Shown: positions 14,880 through 21,923, counted from the first letter of the stretch. The stretch: 27,281 nt of DNA from Chloroflexota bacterium (GCA_022564695.1 JADFKX010000008.1:1-27281); one strand, 5' to 3'. The notes: generated by a model not told the origin, from the sequence alone. Program-made: numbers and translations.

Positions 14880-16343
14880 ATGGACTGGCGAGAAGAGTAC
14901 AAGCGCAGGCTGACCTCGGCGGAGGAAGCCGTCAAAGTCGTCAGTGAGAACGACTTGGTGGTGATACCTATCGCTGGCCCGCGGGTACTGCCCCGTGCGC
15001 TGTTCCGCCATTGTCAGGAGGCGGGCGCTATAGACCTGCGCCTCTCCGCTCCCCTAAGCGACCCGGGCTGGCTTCAGGCCGCCTGGCAGGAGGTGTTCCG
15101 GCTGGAGTTCGAGGTGTTCATCGGCGACTTCGCGCGGCCTGTGATGGACGAGGGTCGGGCGACGTACCTGCCCAACCTCTTCTCGCTGGCCCACAAGCCC
15201 CTGGACGACGGCCGCCCGGAGGCCCGCCGGCCCGACGTGTTCATGACCGCCGTGACGCCCCCGGATGACGAGGGCTACGTCAGCTTCGGGGCGCACAACT
15301 GGAACAAGCGCGGCTACGTCCGGCGCTCGCGCAAGACCATCGCCGAGGTCGATGCCGGCCTGCGTCCCGTGTGCGGCGACAACCGCGTACACGTGACGGA
15401 GTTCGAGCACTTTGTGGAGGTGCCGCCGCTTCAGATCACACGGGAGATGGTGAAGGCGTGGCTCAGCCGCGTTGAGGACGAGGCGTTACGGGCGGAATAC
15501 GAATCGATTGTGGACGAGCTGAAGAGCATGGAACGGCTCATCGTCATCGGGCCGGTGATGACGCGGGTACCGCCGGAACAGGTGCGCCGCGTCGTCGGCC
15601 TGGCGGATCCTCCGGCGGCCGCGCAGGCGATCGCCGGCTACGTGCGCGAGCTGGTGCCGGACGGCGCTACCATCCAGATCGGAGTCGGCGAGCCCAGCAT
15701 GTACCTGGTCCGCGCCGGCGCCTTCGAGGGCAAATCAGACCTGGGGATACATACGGAGATGGCGGCGCCGGGGCTGGCCAAGCTGGTGCAGGCCGGTGTC
15801 ATCAACGGCAGCCGTAAGACGCTGCACCAAGGTAAGGCGGTGGCCGTCGCCTGGTCCGGCTCCGACGAGGAAGACTTGGAGATCATCGCCGAAAATCCGG
15901 ACTTCGAGGTGTACGACCCGGAGCACGTGCTGGACGTGCGTATCCTCGCCCAGAATGATAACTTCTACGCCATGAACAACGCCCTGTCCATAGACCTCAT
16001 CGGTCAGATCAACTCGGAGAGCGTGTTCGGGTCCCGGATGATCAACGGCACCGGCGGCCAGCCGGAGGCTCACATCGGGGGCGTGCTGTCCAAGGGCGGC
16101 CGGGCAATCACTCTTCTGCCCTCAACGGCGCTGGAGGGCGGGGTCTCCCGTGTCGTCGCGCAGCATGAAGCCGGGTCCATCGTGACCATCCCTCGCTTCT
16201 TCGCTGACACGGTGGTGACGGAGCATGGGATCGCACGGCTCATGGGGAAGAACCACCGCCAGCGGGCGCGTGAGCTCATCGCCGTCGCCCATCCTGACTT
16301 TCGCGCTGAACTGACACGGGAGGCGGAGAGGCTGCTGGGGTAG
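14880..16343 (+). CDS. Acetyl-CoA hydrolase/transferase-family CoA-transferase (4-hydroxybutyrate CoA-transferase-like)
   Basis: The 487-residue protein belongs to the family that moves CoA between an acyl-CoA and a carboxylate. The C-terminal half has DLGIHTEM with E293 as the expected catalytic glutamate, NALSIDLIGQINSE, NGTGGQPE, and TEHGIARLMGK...AHPDFR, all typical of AbfT/Cat2-type enzymes. The segment at about 184-232 between the two halves is about 50 residues longer than in usual 430-residue members and rich in charged helix. The start at ATG 14880 follows a GGAGG site and a good promoter; the frame is open further upstream but without family homology. The next gene starts 11 bp after its stop. 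Exact substrates cannot be read from sequence. Confidence 0.87.
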   Translation: MDWREEYKRRLTSAEEAVKVVSENDLVVIPIAGPRVLPRALFRHCQEAGAIDLRLSAPLSDPGWLQAAWQEVFRLEFEVFIGDFARPVMDEGRATYLPNLFSLAHKPLDDGRPEARRPDVFMTAVTPPDDEGYVSFGAHNWNKRGYVRRSRKTIAEVDAGLRPVCGDNRVHVTEFEHFVEVPPLQITREMVKAWLSRVEDEALRAEYESIVDELKSMERLIVIGPVMTRVPPEQVRRVVGLADPPAAAQAIAGYVRELVPDGATIQIGVGEPSMYLVRAGAFEGKSDLGIHTEMAAPGLAKLVQAGVINGSRKTLHQGKAVAVAWSGSDEEDLEIIAENPDFEVYDPEHVLDVRILAQNDNFYAMNNALSIDLIGQINSESVFGSRMINGTGGQPEAHIGGVLSKGGRAITLLPSTALEGGVSRVVAQHEAGSIVTIPRFFADTVVTEHGIARLMGKNHRQRARELIAVAHPDFRAELTREAERLLG

Positions 16344-16354
16344 GCCCGATCGAG

Positions 16355-16672
16355 ATGCGCATCATGTTTCGGAAGCTGTTCGAGCGCCCGCGGGTGCGGA
16401 TGGCGGGGGAGCGTCCCGCCGAGTACGGAGCGCGGACGGTGGCTCTCCAGGTGGACGGGATGGTGTGCGATGTCTGAGCGGGCCGAGTGAGACGTGCCCT
16501 GGAGGGGCTCGAGGGCGTGGACAGGGTGGAGGTCGATCTGGCCTCCGGCGAGGCGGTCGTAGACGTCGGCGGCGAGATGACCAATGAGGAGCTGGTGAAG
16601 GCCGTGGAAGGTAAAGTAATCCTATCGTGGGCCAGGGATCTCTTGGCTCGCCCTAGATTGGTGGATCGATGA
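16355..16672 (+). CDS. Candidate selenoprotein: HMA (heavy-metal-associated) domain protein with CxxU motif
   Basis: The frame from ATG 16355 to TGA 16672 encodes 105 residues if the internal TGA at 16475-16477 (codon 41) is read as selenocysteine. Around it the sequence is a standard HMA fold: TVALQVDGMVCDV, then TGA, then AGRVRRALEGLEGVDRVEVD, EAVVDVGG and TNEELVKAVE. HMA proteins have GMxCxxC; here C38 is kept and the second cysteine is the TGA, giving CxxU. Homology continues without a frame change or other stop on both sides, and a SECIS-like hairpin begins 15 nt downstream. A metal chaperone or redox role is inferred. It starts 11 bp after the CoA-transferase stop and its end overlaps the nfo start (ATGA). 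The start is uncertain (ATG 16364 possible; weak ribosome sites). The alternative is a nonsense mutation. Confidence 0.75.
16493..16519 (+). promoter_or_regulatory. Bacterial SECIS-like stem-loop after the in-frame TGA
   Basis: CGTGCCCT (16493-16500) pairs with AGGGCGTG (16512-16519) as an 8-bp stem with two G-U pairs; the 11-nt loop begins with GG. The loop starts 23 nt after the TGA, inside the 16-37 nt range and with the early-loop guanine expected of bacterial SECIS elements. A competing fold pairs GCCC (16496-16499) with GGGC (16505-16508) around loop UGGAG with a flanking U-U mismatch, and also presents GG in the loop. Confidence 0.65.
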
Positions 16673-17523
16673 AAGTTGGAGCGCACGTTAAGGCCAGCGG
16701 CGGCGTGGACAAGGCGATCGGCCGCGCGGAGGATATCGGCGCGGAGACGATCCAGATATTCAGCGGCGCTCCCCAGGCCTGGCGGCGCAAGGAGTACCAA
16801 CCGGAGGAGGTGGAGGCGTACAGGGAGGGCGCGGCGGAGAAGGGAATCGGGCCCGCCTTCATTCACGGCGTCTACCTGGTGAACTTGGCGACCGATAAAG
16901 AGGAGAACCTGGCGAAGTCCCTGGACGCCCTTGTGCACGATATGAACGTTTGCCACCTGCTGGGCGTAAAGGGCGTCATCTTCCATATCGGCAGCCATCG
17001 TGGCGCCGGCTATGAGCAAGTGTTTCGCCAGGTCGTGGAGTCCGTCCGCAAGATCGTCGACGACACGCCGGAGGATACCTGGCTCATACTGGAGAACAGC
17101 GCTGGCATGGGCGGCTCTATAGGCTCCAAGTTAGAAGAGCTGGGCAGGATCATCCGCGAGGCGGGCAGCCTACGCGTGAAGGTCTGCCTGGACACGCAGC
17201 ACGCCTTCGCTGCTGGCTACGACTTGAAGACGAAGGACGGCCTTGTCGCTGCGATGTCGGAATTCGAGGCCGAGGTGGGCCTGGACCGGCTGGTCGCTGT
17301 CCACGCCAACGACTCCAAGTGCCCGCTGGCAGGCGGCGTTGACCGGCACGAGAACATTGGTGAGGGACACATCGGGTTGGATGGTTTCCAGAACATCATG
17401 TCTCATCCGGCGTTCAGAGACGTGCCCTTCCTGCTGGAGACGCCTGGCTTCGATAATCAGGGCCCGGATCAGCGCAACATTGAGATACTGAAGCGCCTGA
17501 GGGAGAAGGCAGGCCTCTCCTAA
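16669..17523 (+). CDS. nfo: Endonuclease IV (AP endonuclease)
   Basis: The 284-residue enzyme cleaves DNA at abasic sites in base-excision repair. All nine zinc ligands of the E. coli enzyme are present in register: H66, H106 (FHIGSH), E142 (LENSAG), D175 and H178 (CLDTQHAF), H212 (VHANDS), D225 and H227 (GVDRHENIGEGHIG) and E257 (LETPG). The opening KVGAHVKASGG is the family N terminus, and the length is normal. Its ATG overlaps the stop of the candidate selenoprotein gene, with GGTGG nearby as ribosome site, so it is likely co-transcribed with the CoA-transferase gene. Confidence 0.95.
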   Translation: MKVGAHVKASGGVDKAIGRAEDIGAETIQIFSGAPQAWRRKEYQPEEVEAYREGAAEKGIGPAFIHGVYLVNLATDKEENLAKSLDALVHDMNVCHLLGVKGVIFHIGSHRGAGYEQVFRQVVESVRKIVDDTPEDTWLILENSAGMGGSIGSKLEELGRIIREAGSLRVKVCLDTQHAFAAGYDLKTKDGLVAAMSEFEAEVGLDRLVAVHANDSKCPLAGGVDRHENIGEGHIGLDGFQNIMSHPAFRDVPFLLETPGFDNQGPDQRNIEILKRLREKAGLS

Positions 17524-17584
17524 ACTGTTGCCCCTGGCGACGACGTTCGCCTGCCCGCTGCTTCTCGCCTGGCCGCGCTCAGGG

Positions 17585-18436
17585 CTAGCTACGCCTGAAC
17601 AGCCCCTTCCTCTTCAGCCCCAGGAACTGCAGCACGCCGGAAAGGAACGCCTCCGGCTTCTCAACAAACGGGTAGTGGCCGCTGTCCTTGATCACCAGGA
17701 GTTTGCCGTGGGGCAGTGCGTCCGCCGTCTCGCGGGCCCGCTCTGGAGTAACGCTGAGGTCGCTGTCTCCCGCTACCACCAGGGTAGGAACCTGAATCTC
17801 GCTCAGCTTGGGTCGCAGGTCAAAACCCTCTAAGCTGTCCCAGACCGCTTGCGTCTCCGGCCCGAACTGCACCGAATCCAATCTCAACTCCGATACTCGC
17901 GCTGGGTCGTGGAAATAGATAGGCGCCAGCAGCTCCAGGCTTCTCCGCATGACGTAGTCGGATGGCTTGCTGTCCTGCAGAGAGCTCAGCTCGGCGAGCG
18001 CCTCCTGCTCCAGCTTGCCCGGCAGGGCGTCCTCCACCTCCTGGATGAAGTCATGGCTGGCGGGGGTGCAGACCAGTATCAGGTGAGTAAGGAGTTCTGG
18101 GTGAGCGAGGGCGAAGTGAAGGGCGACGATACCACCGAAGCTGTGCCCCAAAAGGGCGAACGGCCTCACATCCATCGTCCTCGCCAGGGCCTCTAAATCG
18201 CCGACGAACCGGTCGATCTTATAGGGGTCCGGCCCCTGCGGTGAGGCGGAACGGCCGCTGCCCCGGTGGTCATAGCAGATCAGCTGCACGTGCTGCGCCA
18301 GCGGACGCAGGTGGGGGGCGATGACTGTCTGGTCCAATCCCGGCCCGCCGTGATGCACAATGAGCGGCAAGCCTTCCCCCTCCTGAGTGCAGTGGAGGTC
18401 TACGCTGACTAGAAGCATCGTCCGGGCTGTGACCAT
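17585..18436 (-). CDS. Alpha/beta hydrolase (proline iminopeptidase-like)
   Basis: This 283-residue alpha/beta hydrolase has HHGGPGLDQ (28-36), the oxyanion motif typical of proline iminopeptidases, YDHRGSGRS, the nucleophile elbow GHSFGG with S99, acid D226 (or D224) in VAGDSD, and H254 in SGHYPF. No signal peptide is seen, so it is probably cytoplasmic. HGGPG together with the overall length fits serine aminopeptidase S33 relatives, but esterases share the pattern and the substrate is not known. The start at 18436 has a weak ribosome site; an internal ATG at 18418 is possible. The upstream 173 bp (18437-18609) contain only a small CCGTG/CACGG hairpin and no clear promoter. Confidence 0.85.
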   Translation of the reverse strand: MVTARTMLLVSVDLHCTQEGEGLPLIVHHGGPGLDQTVIAPHLRPLAQHVQLICYDHRGSGRSASPQGPDPYKIDRFVGDLEALARTMDVRPFALLGHSFGGIVALHFALAHPELLTHLILVCTPASHDFIQEVEDALPGKLEQEALAELSSLQDSKPSDYVMRRSLELLAPIYFHDPARVSELRLDSVQFGPETQAVWDSLEGFDLRPKLSEIQVPTLVVAGDSDLSVTPERARETADALPHGKLLVIKDSGHYPFVEKPEAFLSGVLQFLGLKRKGLFRRS

Positions 18437-18609
18437 GGCGTTATCCTATGAGTGGACTTCTTCGCCCTATGGCGGTTGGTTCAGGAACGGTTATCACTAC
18501 ATATAGACGCGTAAGTTTACCCGCTGCTACATCCGTGGCTGCACACGGTTCAATAAGGAAAACGCGCGGGGCCTAGGGAAAGTTAGGCGCGAAGCGTCCG
18601 TGACGGATA

Positions 18610-19512
18610 TCAGGCCACGGGCAGACTGAGAGAGTACATCTCCGCTAGCGTATCGATGAACGCCTGCACGGTGCGGGGGCGCCTGCGGTGCTTCTTGTAG
18701 ATAATGGATATAGGCCGCTTCAGCGGTGGCGCGTCAACAATCTCTATCTTCACCAACATCCCCGTCTCCAGCTCCCGCTCGATAGTCACCAGCGGAACCA
18801 GCGCCACCCCCAGCCCCTCCTCCACCATGCGTTTGGTCGCCTCCAACGAGTCCAGCTCCATGGCCACGTTAGGGACAACCCCAGCCTGGCGGAAGAAGCC
18901 GTGGATCAGGCCGAAGTAGGATGAGCCCCGGTCGAACAGGACGATAGGTTCGCTGGCCGTGTCCTCCACCGTGGCTGTGCCGCTGGCCGCGAAGGGATGT
19001 TCCGGGTTGACGCTGAGCACGATCTCATCATCGTACAGGTGGATCGTCTCTATGTCTGGATGAGATATGGAGCGGACGATTCCCACATGGACCTCGTCCG
19101 CCTGAATCATCGACAGCACCTGCTCGGAGCGGCCGGTGCGTACGGACACGTCAATGCCGCCGTACTGGCTGCGAAAGGTGTGGAGGATGTGCGGGAGGAC
19201 ATAGGTTGAGACGGTAAGAGCGGAGCCGAGCTGGAGTGAGCCTAGCTGAACGTTTCGCACCTCGTCGATTGCGTCGCGCCCTTCCACCAACGTCCGCAGG
19301 ATCCGCTCAGCGTAAGGAAGGAAGGCGAGACCGGCGTCCGTCATGCGTACGCCGCGGCCGCCGCGTTCGAACAGCTCCTCGCCTACCTCGCGCTCAAGCG
19401 ATTGAATGCGGGCGGTTATCGAGGGTTGGGTAAGCTGCAGCACCTCCGCCGCCCGGCTGAAGCTACTGTGCGCTGATACCTGGACGAAGGCTTCTACTTG
19501 ACCAAAGTCCAT
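18610..19512 (-). CDS. LysR-family transcriptional regulator
   Basis: The 300-residue protein has the N-terminal winged helix-turn-helix of LysR regulators (MDFGQVEAFVQV, SFSRAAEVLQLTQPSITARI, LEREVGEELFER) and the two-lobed effector domain (about 90-290; LGSALTVSTYVLPHIL, GIVRS, EGLGVALVPLVTIE). It resembles CysB/CbbR-like members in length. I set the start at ATG 19512, where homology begins; a TTG 33 bases upstream is in frame but adds no conserved sequence. Usual LysR targets lie next to the gene, often divergent; here both neighbours run in the same direction, so no target is obvious. A TATAAT box lies upstream on the same strand. Confidence 0.93.
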   Translation of the reverse strand: MDFGQVEAFVQVSAHSSFSRAAEVLQLTQPSITARIQSLEREVGEELFERGGRGVRMTDAGLAFLPYAERILRTLVEGRDAIDEVRNVQLGSLQLGSALTVSTYVLPHILHTFRSQYGGIDVSVRTGRSEQVLSMIQADEVHVGIVRSISHPDIETIHLYDDEIVLSVNPEHPFAASGTATVEDTASEPIVLFDRGSSYFGLIHGFFRQAGVVPNVAMELDSLEATKRMVEEGLGVALVPLVTIERELETGMLVKIEIVDAPPLKRPISIIYKKHRRRPRTVQAFIDTLAEMYSLSLPVA

Positions 19513-19577
19513 AACACGTGCGTTCCAGGATGGAGCTATCGACAACGCCTATAGGTAGACCCAGGAAACTCTAACGG

Positions 19578-19583
19578 ATTATA
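19578..19583 (-). promoter_or_regulatory. -10 box upstream of the LysR gene
   Basis: TATAAT reads on the minus strand, 65 bases before the ATG at 19512. The -35 region is weak (TCCCTT or nearby). It lies within the AT-rich gap between the ferredoxin stop and the regulator gene. Confidence 0.45.
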
Positions 19584-19619
19584 TCACGAGATGCAAGTTT
19601 AAGGGAGTGCTGCGTATTC

Positions 19620-19904
19620 TTAGTGACGCTCGCTGCTGGGGCGGAAGTCGCCGCTCGTCTCGTGCGTCTTGAACCACTCACTGTTCTTCTGGGTGTAGCT
19701 CTGCCACTTATCAGGGACGTCATCTTCGAAGTAGATCGCATTCACCGGGCAGACGGACTCGCAGGCGGCGCAATCGATGCAGGTGGCTGGGTCAATGTAG
19801 TACTGCTCTTCGTCTTTGCTGCCGTGGATGCAATCGACCGGACAGACGTCGACGCAGCTCTGGTCCTTGGTGCCGATGCAGGGTTCTGTAATGATGTACG
19901 CCAT
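19620..19904 (-). CDS. Seven-iron-type ferredoxin (3Fe-4S/4Fe-4S)
   Basis: This 94-residue electron carrier has the Azotobacter FdI/Thermus cysteine pattern. C9, C17 and C52 are positioned to bind a [3Fe-4S] cluster, while C21, C42, C45 and C48 bind a [4Fe-4S] cluster; C25 is the extra cysteine often seen in this type. Motifs are CIGTKDQSCVDVCPVDCIH and CIDCAACESVCPVNAIY. The C-terminal 35 residues are a polar tail typical of the group. It could be the electron partner of KorAB, which needs a low-potential ferredoxin; this is inference. It has its own promoter (19938-19967). Confidence 0.94.
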   Translation of the reverse strand: MAYIITEPCIGTKDQSCVDVCPVDCIHGSKDEEQYYIDPATCIDCAACESVCPVNAIYFEDDVPDKWQSYTQKNSEWFKTHETSGDFRPSSERH

Positions 19905-19937
19905 TCGTCCGTCTCTGCCCAGGTGGGCGTTGTGGCT

Positions 19938-19967
19938 ATTTTAGTCGCTGCTCAGTTCGTTAATCAA
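19938..19967 (-). promoter_or_regulatory. Promoter of the seven-iron-type ferredoxin gene
   Basis: TTGATT (19962-19967) and TAAAAT (19938-19943) on the minus strand are separated by 18 bp and lie 34 bases before the ATG at 19904. Confidence 0.55.
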
Positions 19968-19969
19968 GT

Positions 19970-19984
19970 GCGGGCTTCGCCCGC
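19970..19984 (-). terminator. Hairpin after the 2Fe-2S ferredoxin gene
   Basis: GCGGGC-TTC-GCCCGC is a perfect 6-bp stem with a 3-nt loop, 9 bases beyond the stop of the 2Fe-2S ferredoxin gene and just before the next promoter. A short weak T-rich stretch follows it on the minus strand, so it may be a weak terminator. Confidence 0.4.
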
Positions 19985-19993
19985 TTATGGCCG

Positions 19994-20329
19994 TTAGTCC
20001 AGCGACAGCGCCGAGGGCCGCGCCGGCCGCACGCCCGGTTTCTTGACCGCGACGTCGCCGCGGACGCGCGCCTGGCAGGCCAGGCGCAGGCTGCCGTCGC
20101 GCAGCGCCGCCTCGCCTCGCTCCTCGCTCAGCGTCTTGCGTTCGGAGCGGCCCAGCGGGTCCAGGTTATCGGCCCCCTCCTCGATAGTGCAGGCGCAGGA
20201 AGTGCATATCCCCTCGCCGCCGCAGGTCGTGGGCCAGTATAGGCCGTCGGCCCAGGCGGCCTCCATGATCGTCTGGCCCTCCTCGGCCTCGATGGTGCGG
20301 TTCAGGGGCTGGATAGTGATTTTAGGCAT
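19994..20329 (-). CDS. 2Fe-2S plant-type ferredoxin
   Basis: This 111-residue ferredoxin has C36-x5-C42-x2-C45 in TTCGGEGICTSCACTI and C85 in LRLACQ, the [2Fe-2S] ligand set of plant-type and related ferredoxins. The N terminus (KITIQPLNRTIEAEEGQTIMEAAW) is the usual ubiquitin-like fold. The start ATG 20329 is where homology begins; a longer open frame reaches 20620 but has no ferredoxin sequence. The C-terminal 20 residues are basic and proline-containing. It lies next to a second, seven-iron-type ferredoxin on the same strand. The partner enzymes are not known; oxygenases or other reductases are possible. Confidence 0.92.
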   Translation of the reverse strand: MPKITIQPLNRTIEAEEGQTIMEAAWADGLYWPTTCGGEGICTSCACTIEEGADNLDPLGRSERKTLSEERGEAALRDGSLRLACQARVRGDVAVKKPGVRPARPSALSLD

Positions 20330-20353
20330 ATAAGTGCTTTCGGATATGATTTT

Positions 20354-20383
20354 AGTATGCAGCCCCTGAACTGGCGAAAGCAA
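20354..20383 (-). promoter_or_regulatory. Candidate promoter of the 2Fe-2S ferredoxin gene
   Basis: TTGCTT (20378-20383) and CATACT (20354-20359) on the minus strand are 18 bp apart and give a leader of about 20 bases. A nearly abutting plus-strand promoter points the other way. Confidence 0.4.
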
Positions 20384-20387
20384 TCCC

Positions 20388-20418
20388 TTGCCGTTGCGGG
20401 GAGTCCATCCTTTATGCT
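20388..20418 (+). promoter_or_regulatory. Promoter of the thioesterase remnant
   Basis: TTGCCG (20388-20393) and TATGCT (20413-20418) are spaced by 19 bp. The intact FlK-like gene has the same layout, TTGCAG-N19-TATACT followed by TGAGTGCG, so this region appears homologous to that promoter. Confidence 0.4.
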
Positions 20419-20459
20419 GAAGTGCGACACCAGACCGTAGCACAAGGAGAAGCCCGCCC

Positions 20460-20573
20460 GTGAAGGAGACCCCCACCGGCACTAGCGACGAGATGACGGT
20501 GTCCACCACCCCGGAGATGGGTATAATCCACCTAGGGCCAGTTGCTGCGGATAGCCTAGCAACTCTTTCGTGA
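20460..20573 (+). pseudogene. 5' remnant of a FlK-like thioesterase gene
   Basis: GTG 20460, behind an AAGGAG site (20444-20449), opens a 37-codon frame. Its first 25 codons match the start of the intact thioesterase at 22016: both share the pattern K-x2-P-x-G-x-SDEMT-x2-TTPEMG-x2-HL. Similarity ends near 20535, after which the frame runs 12 unrelated codons to a TGA. The hotdog core, including all catalytic residues, is missing, and the lost 3' part is not seen elsewhere in the window. The identity (about 16 of 25 residues) shows a diverged paralogue rather than a recent duplicate. The methyltransferase gene begins about 40 bp further on, so insertion of that segment is the likely cause of truncation. 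Confidence 0.65.
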
Positions 20574-20614
20574 GCAGCGAGGCGGTTGTCATATGTAGTC
20601 CTGGGAGTAGAAAC

Positions 20615-21829
20615 ATGCAACTTGTGTCGCTATCGGGCATTAAGGCTAGCGAAAGGCGACAAGCAACTCGATACCTGCGGGCTTCGGGCATCGAAATTGG
20701 GGCATGCCACATGCCCATCGATGTGGATCATCGCTGCAGCAATGTACGGTACGTTGACAGCCTAACGGTTGCCGAGATTGAGGAGAGGTTTCCGGAGCTC
20801 AGCGGTCACAGCATAGTCCCCACAGACGTCATCTGTGATGTCGTGAGCGATGGTTTGCATCCGTTCTCCGATGGGAGTCTCGATTTCATCATCGCCTGTC
20901 ATCTGCTGGAGCATCTACCGAATCCATTGGGGTTTCTAAAGGAGTGTCATCGGGTATTGCGGAACTCCGGCATTCTCTATCTGGCGGTGCCTGATAAGAA
21001 TTACACCTTCGATCGGGACAGGCAGCGCACATCTCTTGCCCACCTCATCGAGGATTTGGAGGGCCACACGCTAACGGTTGATGAATCTCACCTTGTCGAT
21101 TTCCTGGTTCATGCCGCCAAACAGGCGATCCCGGAAGTCCCTCGACAGAGGAAGCAGCTGTTTCAGCGTCATCTAGATCGAAGCATCCATGTTCACGTGT
21201 GGACGTGGGAGGACGTGGCGGAGCTCCTGAGATTCATGCTCACCGGCATGGGTGTGAAATGGGAACTCTGCGAGGTCTACCTTCCAAAGGGAGTCAAGGA
21301 CGAGTCGATCTTTGTCCTTCGAAAAACCAACCTTAGAGCAGAGACAGTAATCCAGCACTTCGATGCAAGCCTAGAGCTGCTGATTACGAGAGAGCAGTCC
21401 GCGGAGGCATTCATACGTGCGTTTCAGGAGGCAGTCGCCGAGAAGGAGTCGCTCCTTGAGCGGCGCCAGGAAGCCTTGGATCTGGCGGTGCATGAACTCA
21501 TTGCGGTCCGCGCCCAACTGCAGGGAGCCCTGGATGAGTCACGGCGAGAGCTGACCGCGGTCCGCGCCCAACTGCAGGGAGCCCTGGATGAGTCACGGCG
21601 AGAGCTGACCGCTGTCCGCGCCCAACTGCAGGGAGCCCTGGATGAGTCGCGGCGAGAGCTGACCGCTGTCCGCCAATCGCTGGGCTACCGCCTGCTGAAA
21701 GGATACCGCCGGCCCATTCGCTGGCTCTTCCCGCCCGGCTCATGGCGTGGCCTTCCGTATCGGGCGCTGCTGCGGATGGTGAGGTCGTTGCTGGATCTCC
21801 GCAGCCGTAGAAAACATGCCCCTCCCTGA
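20615..21829 (+). CDS. SAM-dependent methyltransferase with C-terminal coiled-coil repeats
   Basis: The 404-residue protein has an N-terminal class I methyltransferase domain (about 15-150): IEIGACHMPIDV replaces the usual glycine-rich motif, and DFIIACHLLEHLPNP then LKECHRVLRNSGILYLAVPD are typical of type 11 enzymes near glycan and surface-polysaccharide genes. Residues about 270-350 form a coiled coil that includes three near-identical 18-residue units. The C terminus (SLGYRLLKGYRRPIRW, LFPPGSWRG, PYRALLRMVR) resembles tails I know from glycosylation-cluster proteins. The start ATG 20615 has a GGGAG site (20603-20607); GTG 20570 is less likely. Base composition is visibly less GC-rich than in neighbours, and it follows a truncated gene, suggesting horizontal acquisition. 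The substrate is unknown. Confidence 0.85.
   Translation: MQLVSLSGIKASERRQATRYLRASGIEIGACHMPIDVDHRCSNVRYVDSLTVAEIEERFPELSGHSIVPTDVICDVVSDGLHPFSDGSLDFIIACHLLEHLPNPLGFLKECHRVLRNSGILYLAVPDKNYTFDRDRQRTSLAHLIEDLEGHTLTVDESHLVDFLVHAAKQAIPEVPRQRKQLFQRHLDRSIHVHVWTWEDVAELLRFMLTGMGVKWELCEVYLPKGVKDESIFVLRKTNLRAETVIQHFDASLELLITREQSAEAFIRAFQEAVAEKESLLERRQEALDLAVHELIAVRAQLQGALDESRRELTAVRAQLQGALDESRRELTAVRAQLQGALDESRRELTAVRQSLGYRLLKGYRRPIRWLFPPGSWRGLPYRALLRMVRSLLDLRSRRKHAPP
21503..21664 (+). repeat. Three tandem 54-bp repeats within the methyltransferase gene
   Basis: Units begin at 21503, 21557 and 21611, and a fourth partial unit starts at 21665. They differ by only a few bases (such as GCGGTC versus GCTGTC and TCACGG versus TCGCGG). 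Each encodes the 18-residue unit AVRAQLQGALDESRRELT, so the reading frame is preserved. This fits recent expansion by slippage or unequal crossing-over and extends the coiled coil. Confidence 0.95.
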
Positions 21830-21878
21830 GCTATCCCTGTCCAAAGATTCCTGTCTGGATCAGACAACCGCACATTCA

Positions 21879-21910
21879 CGAGGCCATCACCCTGGAAGGT
21901 GATGGCCTCG
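21879..21910 (+). terminator. Long perfect hairpin after the methyltransferase gene
   Basis: CGAGGCCATCACC (21879-21891) pairs perfectly with GGTGATGGCCTCG (21898-21910), a 13-bp stem around the loop CTGGAA. It lies 50 bp past the methyltransferase stop and before the promoter of the next operon. No T-run follows (the sequence continues CCCCGTCCCC), so termination is plausible but not textbook. A second, 6-bp hairpin TGTCTG-GAT-CAGACA sits at 21852-21866. Confidence 0.55.
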
Positions 21911-21923
21911 CCCCGTCCCCTGC

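Noticed and set aside
16487..16672. Short ORF starting at GTG 16487 as an independent 61-residue gene
   Set aside because: It begins in the middle of the HMA helix, lacks the metal-binding motif and has no ribosome site; the homology clearly continues upstream through the TGA.
20330..20620. N-terminal extension of the 2Fe-2S ferredoxin frame
   Set aside because: The extension is antisense to the thioesterase remnant; ferredoxin homology begins exactly at ATG 20329.
21503..21664. CRISPR-like array
   Set aside because: The repeats are contiguous, in frame, without spacers, and encode a coiled coil.
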